NCBI GenBank assembly: GCA_032716605.1
Contig: CM064509.1
Span: 41,962,817 to 42,026,816 of the forward strand
Source: Paralithodes platypus
Lineage: Eukaryota > Arthropoda > Malacostraca > Decapoda > Lithodidae
Direction: 5' to 3'
Length of the DNA: 64,000 bases
Shown: one piece after another, positions 54,230 through 64,000 of the stretch
How positions within the stretch are numbered: the stretch's first letter is position 1
How the letters are laid out: every line of letters starts with the position of its first letter
The notes under the pieces: generated by a model
What the model saw: the letters and a program-made list of their open reading frames with translations, nothing else
What the model was told of the DNA's origin: nothing
Database searches by the model: none
Made by a program: the position numbers and the translations under genes

Positions 54230-55195
54230 GACCGGCCGAGATGGTCCGGCGCCGATAAAGCGAGAGGAGCGTCTAGGGAATACCAACACAGGCCCAGAAA
54301 AAAGCGTCAACTCCTTATGACTCCAAGCGACGATGGCCATCAAGCTGAGCAGTGTCTTCCTTGATAATATCCTGACTCAACCGGTCAAGGGAGAGGCAAG
54401 GAAGACACACCAGGGGAGAGGAGGCACATCCCCCAGGAACCACCCCACCCACAGAGATAGAGCAAAGCCCATGAGGAGAAGTGGCAGGAAGGGTGGTTTG
54501 GCACAAACAGGGGCCCCCGTAGGGTACCCCAGGAGTGGGCAAAAGGGAATGAAAGGATGGAGGTGAAAACAGTAAGGGAACACAAAAACCAGTAAATGAA
54601 ACTGGCGAGAAAAAGGGTGGCCTAGCCGTGAGTAGAGAATGTGTCAGGGGCGAAAAACCCTGTGGTGTGAGGGAGGGGCCCCCGCGGGGTACCCCTGGAT
54701 ATCACGAACCACCAAGCGCCCAGGCCCTTGAGACACAGTGAAGGCTCGAAAGGGGGGACTCGGGAATAACGCTAATAATGCGGCCGACACAAACCCGACA
54801 AACAGCACCGCCACCACGAAATCTCAGATTGTGAACCAACTGTACACCTAGGCTATGAAAATATGAAAACTCATAGGGGCATAGCAATTCCTGAATGAGA
54901 AACAAGCTAGGCTAAAATAAGCTAAAAGCTAAACTATGCCCAGACTAACAGGAAAAAAGAATATGAAAAGAGAAAGGAATGAAAAACACACGAGGAACGC
55001 CAGGCGCCCCCGTACCTTCGGTAGCTATTTCCACACGCGTCTCCATTAAACACACTGAGGAGCCCATTTACGTGTGCCCTAGATCACGTAACATCTGTCT
55101 AACAAAAAAGAAGGCCAGATAAGCCGAAACGAACCTAAACAGGGTGAATTAAAGGAGCACAACAAAAACGACTGCATTCATGGAGCGCGTGAAAA

Positions 55196-55500
55196 AATGA
55201 TGACAAGAGAGGGTCGCTCATGCGCACGTTCGACAGGGATCTGCGCATGACGGAACACGGGATGGGCCTTGAGCGGTAACTAAGGTAAACCCCTTTTTCT
55301 TCTCTTCTATACTTTTTTCACCTTCGGTGGTAGTTTTGGTTAATGTACAACGTCTCCTAGAGCAAGATAAGGAGTAGACTCTAGACGTTTTCTTTTTAAC
55401 CGCGGTTGGAATGACGACATAGCAGTCAAAATAGACAAGTCGTCATTGCAATTAGGTTAATAGCCTTGACGTTGGATTTGCCAAGACTACTAACAAATTG
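55196..55500. repeat. DIRS-2 5' terminal repeat
   Basis: The complement of the spacer of the 3' terminus (GATGACAAGAGAGGGTCGCTC to AATAGCCTTGACGTTGGATT), ending with the Q-type arm GCCAAGACTACTAACAAATTG at 55500. The block at the 5' end is the Q form, not the P form, as predicted from the junction block. Confidence 0.9.
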
Positions 55501-57455
55501 TCCCCCTCCAATCTTAGATATCAGGCATAATCGTCAATGATGGAGGGGCCACTAATAAATTATAGGTTTGACTCCTGCAAGGAGATAAAGAAAACCTAAT
55601 ATTTAGTAGTGGCCCCGTAATCATTGACGACTGGGGCCCTCCCGACCATCCCCTTCCCATTCGTTGATGTATTAAGGATTTTGGTTTACTTGATATGTCA
55701 GTGAAGGAAATATGACGCCTGAAGTCAGCGTCTGGTCAAAGATCCACACAAGTACATCCACGAGTATATGGAAAGCTTATGAATAGTTATTCTTATTTTC
55801 TGTTTATTTTTTATTTGTTACAAAGTTTTTTCGTAGTGAGAACCCAACTTCATAATGACAGAACCATGAGTGAGGTTGCGTGCGCTCATGATGAAGGCTC
55901 CTCAATTTGTTATGCTCTGCACGGTAGATTCAAACTACTAATAATTCTTTGACTATCTAAACTCTACAGTGGACACATTCTATTACCGACGCCTTAAAAC
56001 TCAAGACTCTCATTCTTCATATGTTTCTGCCCGGAATCAAGCCAAATCTGTTCTTCGACTTGCCAACACTCTTTCATCAATAATAAATGCACTGTTCCCA
56101 AGCTTTCTGGCATCTAGCCAAAAACCTCTCCAACAATTTCTCTTCCTCGTCTTTCCCTCCCCTTTCCCACTCTGATGGCACAACCATCACTTCTTCCTCT
56201 GACAAAGCTAAACTCTTCGCTCAAACTTTTGCTGCCGTTCCATAGCTGCGGTTGTGGACGGCCATTGTTCAATTCCTCACCCTATAAACTCCGGTGTTCC
56301 TCAGGGCTCTGTCCTATCTCCTATTCTCTTTCTAATTTTTATAAATGATCTCCTTAACTGTACCTTAATTCCCATCCATTCATACGCAGACGACTCAACC
56401 TTACACTACTCCATTAGTTTTTCAAAACGCCCCAGCCAGCAATCCCTCAACGACAAACGTAATGAAGCCATAGAACTCTTAAATTCTGATCTAAATACTA
56501 TTTCCAATTGGGGCAGAGAAAACCTTGTTAACTTTAATGCTTCCAAAACCCAATTTCTCCATCTATCTACCCGTCAGGATCTCCCAGCGGACTATCCCTT
56601 ATTCTTCAACAATACAAAAATCAACCCTTCATCTTCTCTCAATATTCTTGGTGTCTCTTTTTCTTCTGCTCTCATTTGGAAGGACCATATTACCAGTCTT
56701 GCTAAGGCAGCCTCCCAGAAGCTGGGTGTGCTCAACCGCCTTAGGGGGTTCTTTTCCCCTGCACAGCTTCTTGCTCTGTACAGGGGCATAGTGCGCCCTT
56801 GTATTGAGTATTGTTCACATGTGTGGGGAGGTTCCTCTCACACCGCTCTCCTAGACAAAGTTGAAAGGAAGGCCTTTCGTATCATTAACTCCCGTCCACT
56901 CACCAACTCTCTGCAATCTCTCTCTCTCCGCCGCAATGTTGCATCTCTCTCGCTATTCTATCGCTACTATAATAATCAGTGTTCCTCAGAGCTATCCCAG
57001 TGCATACCACCTCCTTTACGTAGGACACGTGGTACCCGTCTTGCAACTCAATCCCACCCCTACTCTGTGCAACTCTCCAACCCAAGAGTGAAACGTTACT
57101 CTCAAACTTTCTTCTACTCAACATCTGAGCTCTGGAACTCTCTCCCAGAATCAGTCTTTCCCTCTTCCTATGACTTAAATTGCTTCAAACTCCGTGTGTC
57201 CAGGCATTTTGACTCGAACGTCCCTTGATTTTGGCCCTGTCACTCTTTCAACTATGGGGGAGGCACTCGCTATAGGCAGTTATGCCTTTTGCCTCCCTCA
57301 ATCACATAGAAAAAAAAAAAAAAAAAAAAAAACGGTAAATGAGCGTTTGAAGAGGAGGCCTTATGTAATAGGCATAATCGTCAATGATTACGGGGCCACT
57401 ACTAAATATTAGGTTTTCTTTATCTCCTTGCAGGAGTCAAACCTATAATATGATT
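55501..57455 (+). mobile_element. DIRS-7: 3' terminus of another DIRS, split by LINE-2
   Basis: The Q-type arm (GGCATAATCGTCAATGATGG), then P4 (ATAGGTTTGACTCCTGCAAG, CTAATATTTAGTAGTGGCCC), a spacer starting GGCCCTCCCGACCATCCCC, LINE-2, and inverted P4 at 57361-57455 (GGGGCCACTACTAAATATTAG, CAGGAGTCAAACCTAT). It is the DIRS 3' architecture in plus orientation, with sequence unrelated to DIRS-2. Confidence 0.7.
55951..57333 (+). mobile_element. LINE-2: internally deleted relative of LINE-1
   Basis: An N-terminal linker region (FSNNFSSSSFPPLSHSDG, SSSDKAKLFAQTFAA) joins at about 56232 directly to the middle of RT (RSIAAVVDGHC), skipping the fingers and motif A present in LINE-1. From 56254 a clean frame runs to 57228: GVPQGSVLSPILF, SYADDSTLHYS, LYRGIVRPCIEYCSHVWGG, ELWNSLPESVF. 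A ~25-bp poly-A closes it at 57309-57333. It shares over 98% identity with LINE-1 over 6 to 8 kb by eye. Confidence 0.88.
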
Positions 57456-57866
57456 TCAACTGCACTATATATTCACTATGGACCAAAAATGATGCGCTCA
57501 AGAGGGGCTATGTAACCCTGAGCATGAGGTAAGGACTCGCACGTCTACCTTGGCTGGCTCGGTGGGCGAGAGAGAAGGTTCCTGGGAGGAACAGCCAACT
57601 AGCAGGTGTATGGGAAACAGAGGTAGACTGTGAGCGCGCGTAGGCGCGGTGTTCAAACTGTGCTAATTCTTTTCTTTTTATTTCCTACTTTTCAGTGGCT
57701 CCAACCCAATGACGTACTGTAGGAATGATTAAGGGGTACCCCCTATGATGATCTTGGTTCTCGACCACCGTGATCCAGGTTAACCCGGGCTCAGGGGAGC
57801 CCGGAACGAGGCCATATTAACATAGGCACTTACGTCATTGACGTAAGGAGCCACCAATAAATAGGG

Positions 57867-60250
57867 CATCTGGCTCGCCCCTCGGGGAGTCTCAACGGAA
57901 GCCAAGGGGTTCCATCCACTACTGTGTGGGGGCCAGTCCCGCTTATGTTTCCGAGGTTGATATTTACTGAAGTTATCTCTGAAATCAGCAGAAGAGGGGG
58001 ACATGAGGAGTGTACTAACTGCCTGCCATATGTCAATTGACATGAGTCTGTTAGAGAAGATGGGGGAAGAAAGAATGCGTGCTTTAATATCTTTAGGTAG
58101 GTTATGAGAGAGTTGTAGCCTAAGGTCTTGTCTCGCTCTGACAGCTTCAAACAGGGATAATCTAATGTCTCCCCCCAGCATAAGAGAGTTTGCTAATTGA
58201 GCTATTCGGACGAGAGTTAAAGCGGCTCTAGAATCACTGTTAGTAATGGAATCCCCCACTACTCTCATACATTCGGACAGGTGCCTATTTAGTAGAAAAT
58301 TAGAAAGAAGCCTATGGGCCTTTTGACGTGCTTTCAGGTCCTTCTCAAGAAGAAACTGGGAGGGGGTAGACAGCAGAGGATCAGTTAGCGGACGACAAAT
58401 TATTTTGGGCCCCGTAGAAACTCCCAGAAGCTAGTTGGCAGGGAATCGTCAGATCTTAAATGACATGAAGCAAATTTATGGTCCTCATTTGGAAGCTTAC
58501 CAGAGGATCTGTCAGTCAGGAATAAAGCAAATTTTGCAGCCTCTGCTGCCCATTCCACCCACGGACCTTGGTCCACACCTTCTAAGGTAAACATGGGAGA
58601 CTGAGGGTCCGTAGCAACAGTTTCTATCTTTGTAGAACACACTGAGGAAAGTGACTTTATGGCATTATGAGCGTCAAGCTTTGAGAAATCAGACCAAGGC
58701 TTCAAGGATTTCATGGCAGAAAATACTGGAGAAGGTTTGTACACAAAAAATTGAATATCAGATATGGAAGGGAAAGGAGACACGACCACATCCAGCACTC
58801 GTCCTGCATAGTCTTTTGCCCTCAGTTGTTTTAACTCATTCATTTCAACGACCCATGATGGAGGTACCGGGTAAAGCTCAGCGATCCCCGTTTCCGCACC
58901 TTCTGGTGGCAGAGGGCCAGTTACTGGTTGCCAAACTCGGGCAGGGCCATACAGCAGAGGCATTGGTTTTTTGGGCAACTCTGGGTCCACTTCCAGGGCA
59001 ACTGGAGTGATCGGGGCTAGGAATAGCCCCGACCTGTCAAGGGTGGAAATTATTGGATTCATCAGTTTAGGAGCACTACGGTCAATTGACTCCGAGGGGC
59101 GAGGCGGCGTGGTGGTCTTAAATTGTACAGGGACAGGTTGTAAGGGAATAGTTGGTAGCGTAGGGGGCACCAGCCTAGACGACAGCTTAACCTGGGGCGT
59201 CAGAGACTCTTGTATCTGACTAAATTTAGAATCAAGTGCATTGAGCACTTCTGTTTGGAACAAAGTTTCTAACCTGGAGGTAAGCTTATCCGTCGTGGCT
59301 ACTGCCGCCCTTTCTACAAGTTCATCAAAAGATAGAATTTCAGTGTCAGAGGGCAGGTTTGGTTGCTCCTTACAGGAAGCTGGGGAAGGATCAGAGACAT
59401 GGGGCCCCCTGTCCTCAGGGTCGGAAAAAAACGGAGCCCCCTTCTCTCTGAGGTACTCTGTCCCATCCGGGCCCTCGCTATCATCTATATAGTTCACATT
59501 AAAATCATCGTAAGGCACCTCCACCTCCACACTACCTGACGTTTCTGATTGAAAGGGATCGGGCTGGGGTTGTTGTGGTTCTAGTTGTACGGGAAGGGCC
59601 TGTTCAATAAACTCTGAAAATACTTGTTCCACTGGGGATGGTTGTGAGCGATGGACCTCGGCAGTGGTAAAAGGCGGTGGGGTAGGACTTGTTGAGAGGT
59701 GCACCATACCAGCAGTGCTACTAAATGACACATCTTTATCTAGGTTAAGCTTAACACATATGGGGAGAGGACAGAGAGGGGAGGAAGTGTCTTTTGATTT
59801 TGTAGGTATAGACCTCTTTTTAGAGGTTGCTGGGGAAGACACAGAGCTTCGAGAGTGTTGGGACGTGCGTTCTGGAATGTTTAAGAAGGAAACATAGTCC
59901 CTACTGGCAATGTCTGGGACTCTTTTCAAAGTTGATGATATATAAACTCTTATCTCACCCCAAACGTTCAGTAATACCTGAGTCGCACCCGCTGCTGTTA
60001 TGTTGCCACTCGGATTGTGGTAGTGTTTCACGAAGAGTGCACAATTTGTACACTTTTTAGGAGCCCACTTAGCCAATGTACGATCCACACAAGACACATG
60101 GCGTACACATCTCGTATGGCCAAGAAGGGGAAATTTTTCACATCTTGTGACCCCGCACCACTGCACCCTGGTTGTGGTTGAAGTCGCCGTTTCAGGTCCC
60201 GACATCCTCTCAGGTGTAGAAAAACCTGAGAAGCCACTCTCTGATCCCAC
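57867..60250 (-). pseudogene. DIRS-4 gag-like ORF1 (616-codon frame plus continuation)
   Basis: A clean frame of 616 residues (58400-60250). Near the N-terminus a Cys/His cluster CGVTRCEKFPLLGHTRC, VRHVSCVDR, KKCTNCALFVKH suggests zinc binding. A long acidic/Ser-rich linker follows, then a coiled-coil-like LTSRLETLFQTEVLNALDSK and the conserved core KPMPLLYGPARVWQPV, PPSWVVEMNELKQLRAKDYA, VVVSPFPSISDIQFF, LKPWSDFSKLDAHNAIKSL, GPWVEWAAEAAKFAL. After a frame change near 58400 it continues (SDSRAALTLVRIAQLANSLM, RQDLRLQLSHNLPKD) to the breakpoint at 57867. Homologous block by block to DIRS-2 ORF1. Confidence 0.82.
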
Positions 60251-60483
60251 TGGAGAGGGCCACGCGCCTGTCCGGCGATCCAGGACGTGGGTGACTCCTG
60301 GAGCTGATCACAGTTGTGACTCAGGTGAGGGGGCGTAGATTACTGTGGAGAGCTATGGCCCACCTGCCAGAGAAAAGGCCAAGAATCAATGTTACATAAT
60401 ATAAGAGCAAAGAACAAAAACATGTACCAGTTCATTATGTATAAGGCCCATGCAATATCTAGTAGCCTGTTGGCCCAATGAAT

Positions 60484-60510
60484 GTTTTTTTTTTTTTTTT
60501 TTTTTTTTTA
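60484..60510. repeat. Poly-T tract in the DIRS-4 leader
   Basis: A run of about 26 T precedes AAAGTCGGGTAGCATATTTG, just upstream of the leader minisatellite. It may be a retroposed poly-A tail on the minus strand; no body is recognised. Confidence 0.8.
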
Positions 60511-60599
60511 AAGTCGGGTAGCATATTTGCTACATCTTATATAAGAATGGATTTAAGTGGGATATTCTATAGGCTATCATAAATGCCACTGGAGTACTC

Positions 60600-61398
60600 T
60601 CCTCCCTTCTTTTACCATTCATTGTTCTACATTGAGAATTCGGAGGGAAACGTTGGTCTTTAATTTAACCGGAACCTTTTGGTACATCGGATATTTGTTT
60701 CTGAAGGAAAACCTTGTCTCCCCCCCCCCCCCTCCGGAGTACCCGGAGTACTTGGAGGAAACTCGTTCCTTAATTTAACCTGAACCTCATGGTTCCATGG
60801 TTTCCAGTATTACCCGGAGTACCCGGAGTTGTTGGAGGAAGCTATCGTTCCTTATTTTAATCTGAACCTCTTGGTTCCTGGGTTGTCAGTGTTTACCCTG
60901 AGTACCCGGAGTACTTGGAGGAAGCTACCGTTCCTTATTTTAATCTGAACCTCTTGGTTCCTGGGTTGTCAGTGTTTACCCTGAGTACCCGGAGTACTTG
61001 GAGGAAGCTCTTGTTCCTTAATTTTAACCTGAACCTCTTGGGTCTTTAGTATGTACCCGAAATACTTGGAGGAAACTCTTGTTCCTTAATTTAACCTGAA
61101 CCTCTTGGTTCCCTGGTTTTCAGTATTGCTCGGAGTACCCTGAGTACCCCTAGTACCCGGAGTACTTGGAGGAAGCCTTGTTCCTTAATTTAACCTGAAC
61201 TTCTTGGTTCCTGGTTTTTGTTAGTAGCCGGAGTACCCGGAGTATTCGGAGGAAGCTCTCGTTCCTTAATTTAACCTGAACTTTTGGTTCCTTGGTTCTT
61301 TGTATTACTCGGAGTACCCGGAGGAATTTTGTTGGTGTTTTGTTCACCTGGAGGAAAACTTTGTTTCTCCATTTAACCGGAACTTCTTTGTGCATCGG

Positions 61399-61430
<32 letters not shown>

Positions 61431-61440
61431 TTTTTTTTTG
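60600..61440. repeat. DIRS-4 leader minisatellite (~80-90-bp unit)
   Basis: About nine degenerate copies share CGTTCCTTAATTTAACCTGA, CTCTTGGTTCCTGG and ACCCGGAGTACTTGGAGGAA. Spacing varies (about 75-105 bp). It ends in an (ATTT)n run near 61400 and a poly-G at 61441. It lies between the 5' terminal repeat and gag, the same place as the repeats of DIRS-2 and DIRS-3. 61450-62350 shows no gene. Confidence 0.88.
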
Positions 61441-62359
61441 GGGGGGGGGGTTCCTTGAAACCATTTAGTACCCGGAGGTCTAAAACCCGGAGACCCTGAG
61501 AGAACGGAGGGACACAGGAGCCCCGCCGACTCCGGGACTCGAAGCATGCAATTGTATAGGGTTAGTGGTGCTCTTGCACTAGAGGAAACTTTTGTTGCAC
61601 ATTTTGTGGTCATGCAAACTCCTTCTATTTTAAGAAATTAACACATAATTGTGTAGGAATCTGAAGCACTTCATAACATAACACTCGTACAGGAAGAGAA
61701 CAATTGGTCTCGTATGTAAAATTCAGTAGAGGGAAGCCGAGCTGGTTAGGCCTATTGGCCGCCTCGTGGACACTTGCTCGAGGTGACGAACAAGCATGGC
61801 CCTATAAATAAGTAACTAGTACAAGCATGTGACACATAAGGAAATCAATAATTCCTAGCAAAGAATCTATCAGCTCGAAGTAATGCTAGAAGCAAGCAAA
61901 CTATAAAATGTCAGAAGCAAGTAAACTATAAAAGCGAAGTGATCTTGAACATTTTATACAAGTAGAATTTCAGGAAATAATGTAGGCTACTTTACGATAA
62001 AGAAAACTTTGAATTAATAATATCTTAAGAGTTCAACATGTAGCCTGAGGGCACACGAATAAGGTGAATAATAGCCTACAATAAGTATATAATTAAATGC
62101 AAGCATTGTATAGGATATAGCCTATTATAACAATAATCACTTACTACGACGAATAACACATATTAAGAAATGGCGAAGCGGTACTCATATACTTTCGGTG
62201 TGGACAGGCATGGACAGTGGCCCTCTGAAACATACAGGCGATTACTCAATTCATGTTTGAACCTAACTCAAATAATATATAACAAGGACTCATTAGGAGT
62301 GAGGAAGCTAGGCAAACGCCGAGACGCCCAGAGCAAGGGGGCACATGTCCGACTCGCCT

Positions 62360-62682
62360 GGATCACAACCGTAAAGAGGCAGATAAACACGCTAGAAAAT
62401 CTGGCATCACGTGCAAGGGAAGCATGACTACAGCATAGCTGGAGGGCAGAGGCACCGGGAGGTTCGAAATGATAGATTCTTCTTTAAATTCTTATTTCTA
62501 GTGGTATTCATTTTCAATGACGAGCCCTTGGTAAGTTTAATGGGTATTAACCAAGGATTGTTTATTATGCTATATACGCAACGGTTGTGATAAGAACTCC
62601 GGGGAATCCCGAACGGGTCCCGGAATCTCAGCCTATATATAGTATAGGCTCTTCGTCATTGACGAAGGAACCAATACTAAAT
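62360..62682. repeat. DIRS-4 5' terminal repeat
   Basis: The complement of the 42770-43120 spacer (CCGGGAGGTTCGAAATGATAG, GGATTGTTTATTATGCTATA, CCGAACGGGTCCCGGAATCTC), ending with the Q2-type arm CGTCATTGACGAAGGAACC, AATACTAAAT at 62682. Confidence 0.88.
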
Positions 62683-62924
62683 AGCGGGAATATTGGCCTT
62701 TTTTTTATGTATGATAGAGCCATATGTCTGCCTTCAGTGCGCACCAAGACGCCGTGGCAAGCGGTTGGAGCCCGCCCGCCTATGCTCCTTCCAATGTCGG
62801 GCCTCTCTCTCAGCACTCATAATAGCCTCAAAATGGCATCCGTCATATGACGAGTGCCGCAGGATAGGCCAATTTTTCTCTCCCGTCATATGACGGTCGC
62901 CGCGAATTAAGGGTTAAAGTCGTG

Positions 62925-63345
62925 GAATTATTCTTGCTTCTACAAACTCTGCACCTAAGTTTTTCCACCTATCTATTGCTCTATACGGAAAGCTAAAAAT
63001 TTTCACATTGGACTTGCACCTCTTTTCTTATTCTATACATATGCCCTCTGGTTCGTCCTTCATCCAGCCTAATAAAGTCCTCCTTATCGAGTCTCTCGAA
63101 CCCTCTCATGCATTTATACATTGCTATCAGGTCTCTTCGAACTCTTCTCTCCTCTAGCGTGGGAAGCCCTAATCTTTCTAGTCTTTCAGGGTATTGTAGG
63201 TCCTTAAGTTCTGGGATCATTTTGGTTGCTATTCATTGCACTTTCTCCAATTTATTGATGTGTTTTCTTAGATGGGGGGACCATACCACTGCTGCATATA
63301 CCAATCTAGGTCTGATCATGGATGTGATTATCTGGGTTAACATAC
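62925..63345 (-). mobile_element. CR1/Jockey-type LINE C-terminal fragment
   Basis: The minus strand reads TSMIRPRLVYAAVVWSPHLR, INKLEKVQ, a stop, IATKMIPELKDLQYPERLE, RLGLPTLEERRVRRDLIAMY and RAIDRWKNLGAEFVEA. It corresponds to the region after the palm in the CR1-like ORF2 (LEYANQVWAPYM, RTLGLPTLAYRRKRGDMIE, WNALPQYVV). Truncated at both ends. Confidence 0.8.
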
Positions 63346-63364
63346 TTTCATCCATAAGTCAGAT

Positions 63365-63516
63365 ACAAGGGGAGGTAGGGAGGTAGGAAGACCTCCGTTG
63401 AGATGGAGAGATTGTGTAATACTGTACAAACGTTGGAAGATAGAGAGATGACTGTAGAACAAGCAAGAGAAGTGGTAATAAATAGGAATGAATGGAAAAT
63501 GCTTGTGAATAGATGA
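63365..63516 (+). mobile_element. LINE C-terminal tail, plus strand
   Basis: The plus strand reads LRWRDCVI, LEDREMTVEQAREVVINRNE and WKMLVNR followed by a stop at 63513. This is the extreme C-terminus of the protein type represented on the opposite strand at 63540-63915, so one copy may carry an internal inversion. Confidence 0.6.
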
Positions 63517-63539
63517 GTGATAATGCAGTCGTCTGGAGA

Positions 63540-63915
63540 GGGGGTCGGGCGCCAGTTGGACTAGATAGTCTGTCAGGCGCTCTCTTTGTAAACCTTTCAT
63601 CTTCCATTCGCTCAACATGTCCATACCAGCATAGCACCCTTCTGTCCACTCTGGCTGACAAGGGTTACTGCTGTCCCACTCTCCTATGTACCTCTTTATT
63701 CCTCAATCTATCTCTATGCGTCACTCTACATATATTCCTCAAGCAGTTAATCTCCATCACATCCAGCTTTCTTCTCTCTTGTGCCTTCAGAGCCCATGTC
63801 TCGGCCCTATACATCACTGTTGGTAAAACTATCCCTTGATACATTGCACTTTTTGCTTTCATTCCAAGATTACTCACCTTCCACATACTGTACTGTACTT
63901 CCCTTTGCTCCAAAA
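63540..63915 (-). mobile_element. LINE C-terminal fragment, minus strand
   Basis: The minus strand reads QGIVLPTVMYRAETWALKAQ, ERRKLDVMEINCLRNICRVT, HRDRLRNKEVHRRVG, a stop, then RVLCWYGHVERMEDERFTKR. This is the Y-SETW to WFGHVERM region of RTE/R1-like LINEs. The last ~85 bp of the window are unassigned. Confidence 0.75.
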
Positions 63916-64000
63916 CTTTCCTTCCTTCACATACTCTGTTTTACCTCCATTTCCACACCTGTGTCCTTGCTTATTACTCCTCCCAAATATTTAAAACACT

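Larger units (their letters stand above)
47089..55500 (-). mobile_element. DIRS-2: best-preserved DIRS element, 8.4 kb
   Basis: The 3' end is at 47089 (GGGAGGTTTGACGTACCTCCC) and the 5' end at 55500 (complement of ...ACTACTAACAAATTG). Both ends are fused in the junction block at about 47570-47585 (complement reads ACAAATTGGGAGGTTTGAC). Reading minus: 5' terminal repeat (55196-55500), leader with palindromes, gag (53756-50988), RT (50699-49935), RNase H (49931-48987), recombinase (49010-48049), 3' UTR, 3' terminal repeat. No target-site duplication, as expected for recombinase-mediated insertion. Frameshifts in gag and RT mean it is probably inactive. Confidence 0.9.
46000..57866 (-). mobile_element. 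DIRS-5: terminal regions of a nested DIRS
   Basis: The left 3'-type terminus (about 46006-46640) and right 5'-type terminus (57655-57866, complement) share CTATTTATTGGTGGCTCC, AAGTGCCTATGTTAATATGG, CTGAGCCCGGGTTAACCTG and CCACTGAAAAGTAGGAAATA. Terminal GTTTTGACAACCCGTAAGGG resembles DIRS-4. No coding DNA of this element is recognised; its interior is occupied by DIRS-6, DIRS-2 and DIRS-7. The insert interrupts DIRS-4 gag. Confidence 0.65.
42713..62682 (-). mobile_element. DIRS-4: DIRS host of the nested cluster
   Basis: The 3' terminus is at 42713 (ACGAGTTTGACAACCCGTAGGG) and the 5' terminus at 62682 (GAAGGAACCAATACTAAAT). The 5' end complement is fused to the 3' end complement in the internal block at about 43125-43240, which identifies both ends. 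Reading minus: 5' terminal repeat (62360-62682), leader minisatellite (60600-61440), gag (60250-57867), an 11.9-kb nested insertion (about 45980-57866), gag C-terminus (45990-45690), recombinase remnant (45690-45244), tandem repeats, 3' terminal repeat. Without the insert the element is about 8 kb. RT and RNase H are deleted. Confidence 0.8.

Overview
The window is nuclear DNA from an animal, most likely a decapod crustacean. It carries at least two exons of an arthropod-type rdgB/PITPNM gene with introns of tens of kilobases, and it is dominated by DIRS retrotransposons, RTE and CR1/Jockey LINEs, tRNA-derived SINEs, Tigger-like and piggyBac-like MITEs and TTA/TTG microsatellites. One 100-N scaffold gap lies at 15067-15166. 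The species cannot be named from sequence alone.

Host gene: two exons on the + strand (17946-18095 and 37571-37751) join in frame through a split Arg codon and encode consecutive parts of the LNS2 domain of rdgB (phosphatidylinositol transfer protein, membrane-associated). The 19.5 kb intron between them, and the flanks on both sides, are almost entirely transposon. I found no further exon.

Layout: 1-6.2 kb is AT-rich intron-like DNA with a LINE 3' scrap, tandem repeats and a foldback. 6.2-8.2 kb is a LINE (LINE-1) split by a piggyBac-type MITE. 9.1-15.07 kb is a degenerate DIRS (DIRS-3, minus strand). 15.2-17.5 kb is an RTE fragment split by a Tigger-like element with an internal triplication. 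18-37.6 kb is the intron: a minisatellite at the splice donor, an RTE relic, a 5.3 kb CR1-like element split by a Tigger MITE, another RTE fragment, a 5.6 kb DIRS derivative (DIRS-1), and a relic gene with a nuclease-like acidic pattern. 37.9-39.3 kb is a lone DIRS 3' end (DIRS-8). 40-42 kb is a broken RTE. 42.7-62.7 kb is a nest: DIRS-4 contains DIRS-5, which contains DIRS-6, DIRS-2 (the best-preserved copy, 8.4 kb) and DIRS-7, the last itself holding a LINE (LINE-2). 62.9-64 kb holds LINE scraps.

The most notable observations are: (i) the interior of DIRS-1 differs from DIRS-2 mainly at adenines of the coding strand (A to C or G), which removes catalytic Asp residues, while the flanking terminal DNA is nearly unchanged; (ii) DIRS-1 carries the same 3' terminus at both ends in inverted orientation; (iii) several DIRS families share nested palindromic termini with a readable circle-junction; (iv) a minisatellite has amplified the rdgB 5' splice site. 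No element in the window looks fully intact.
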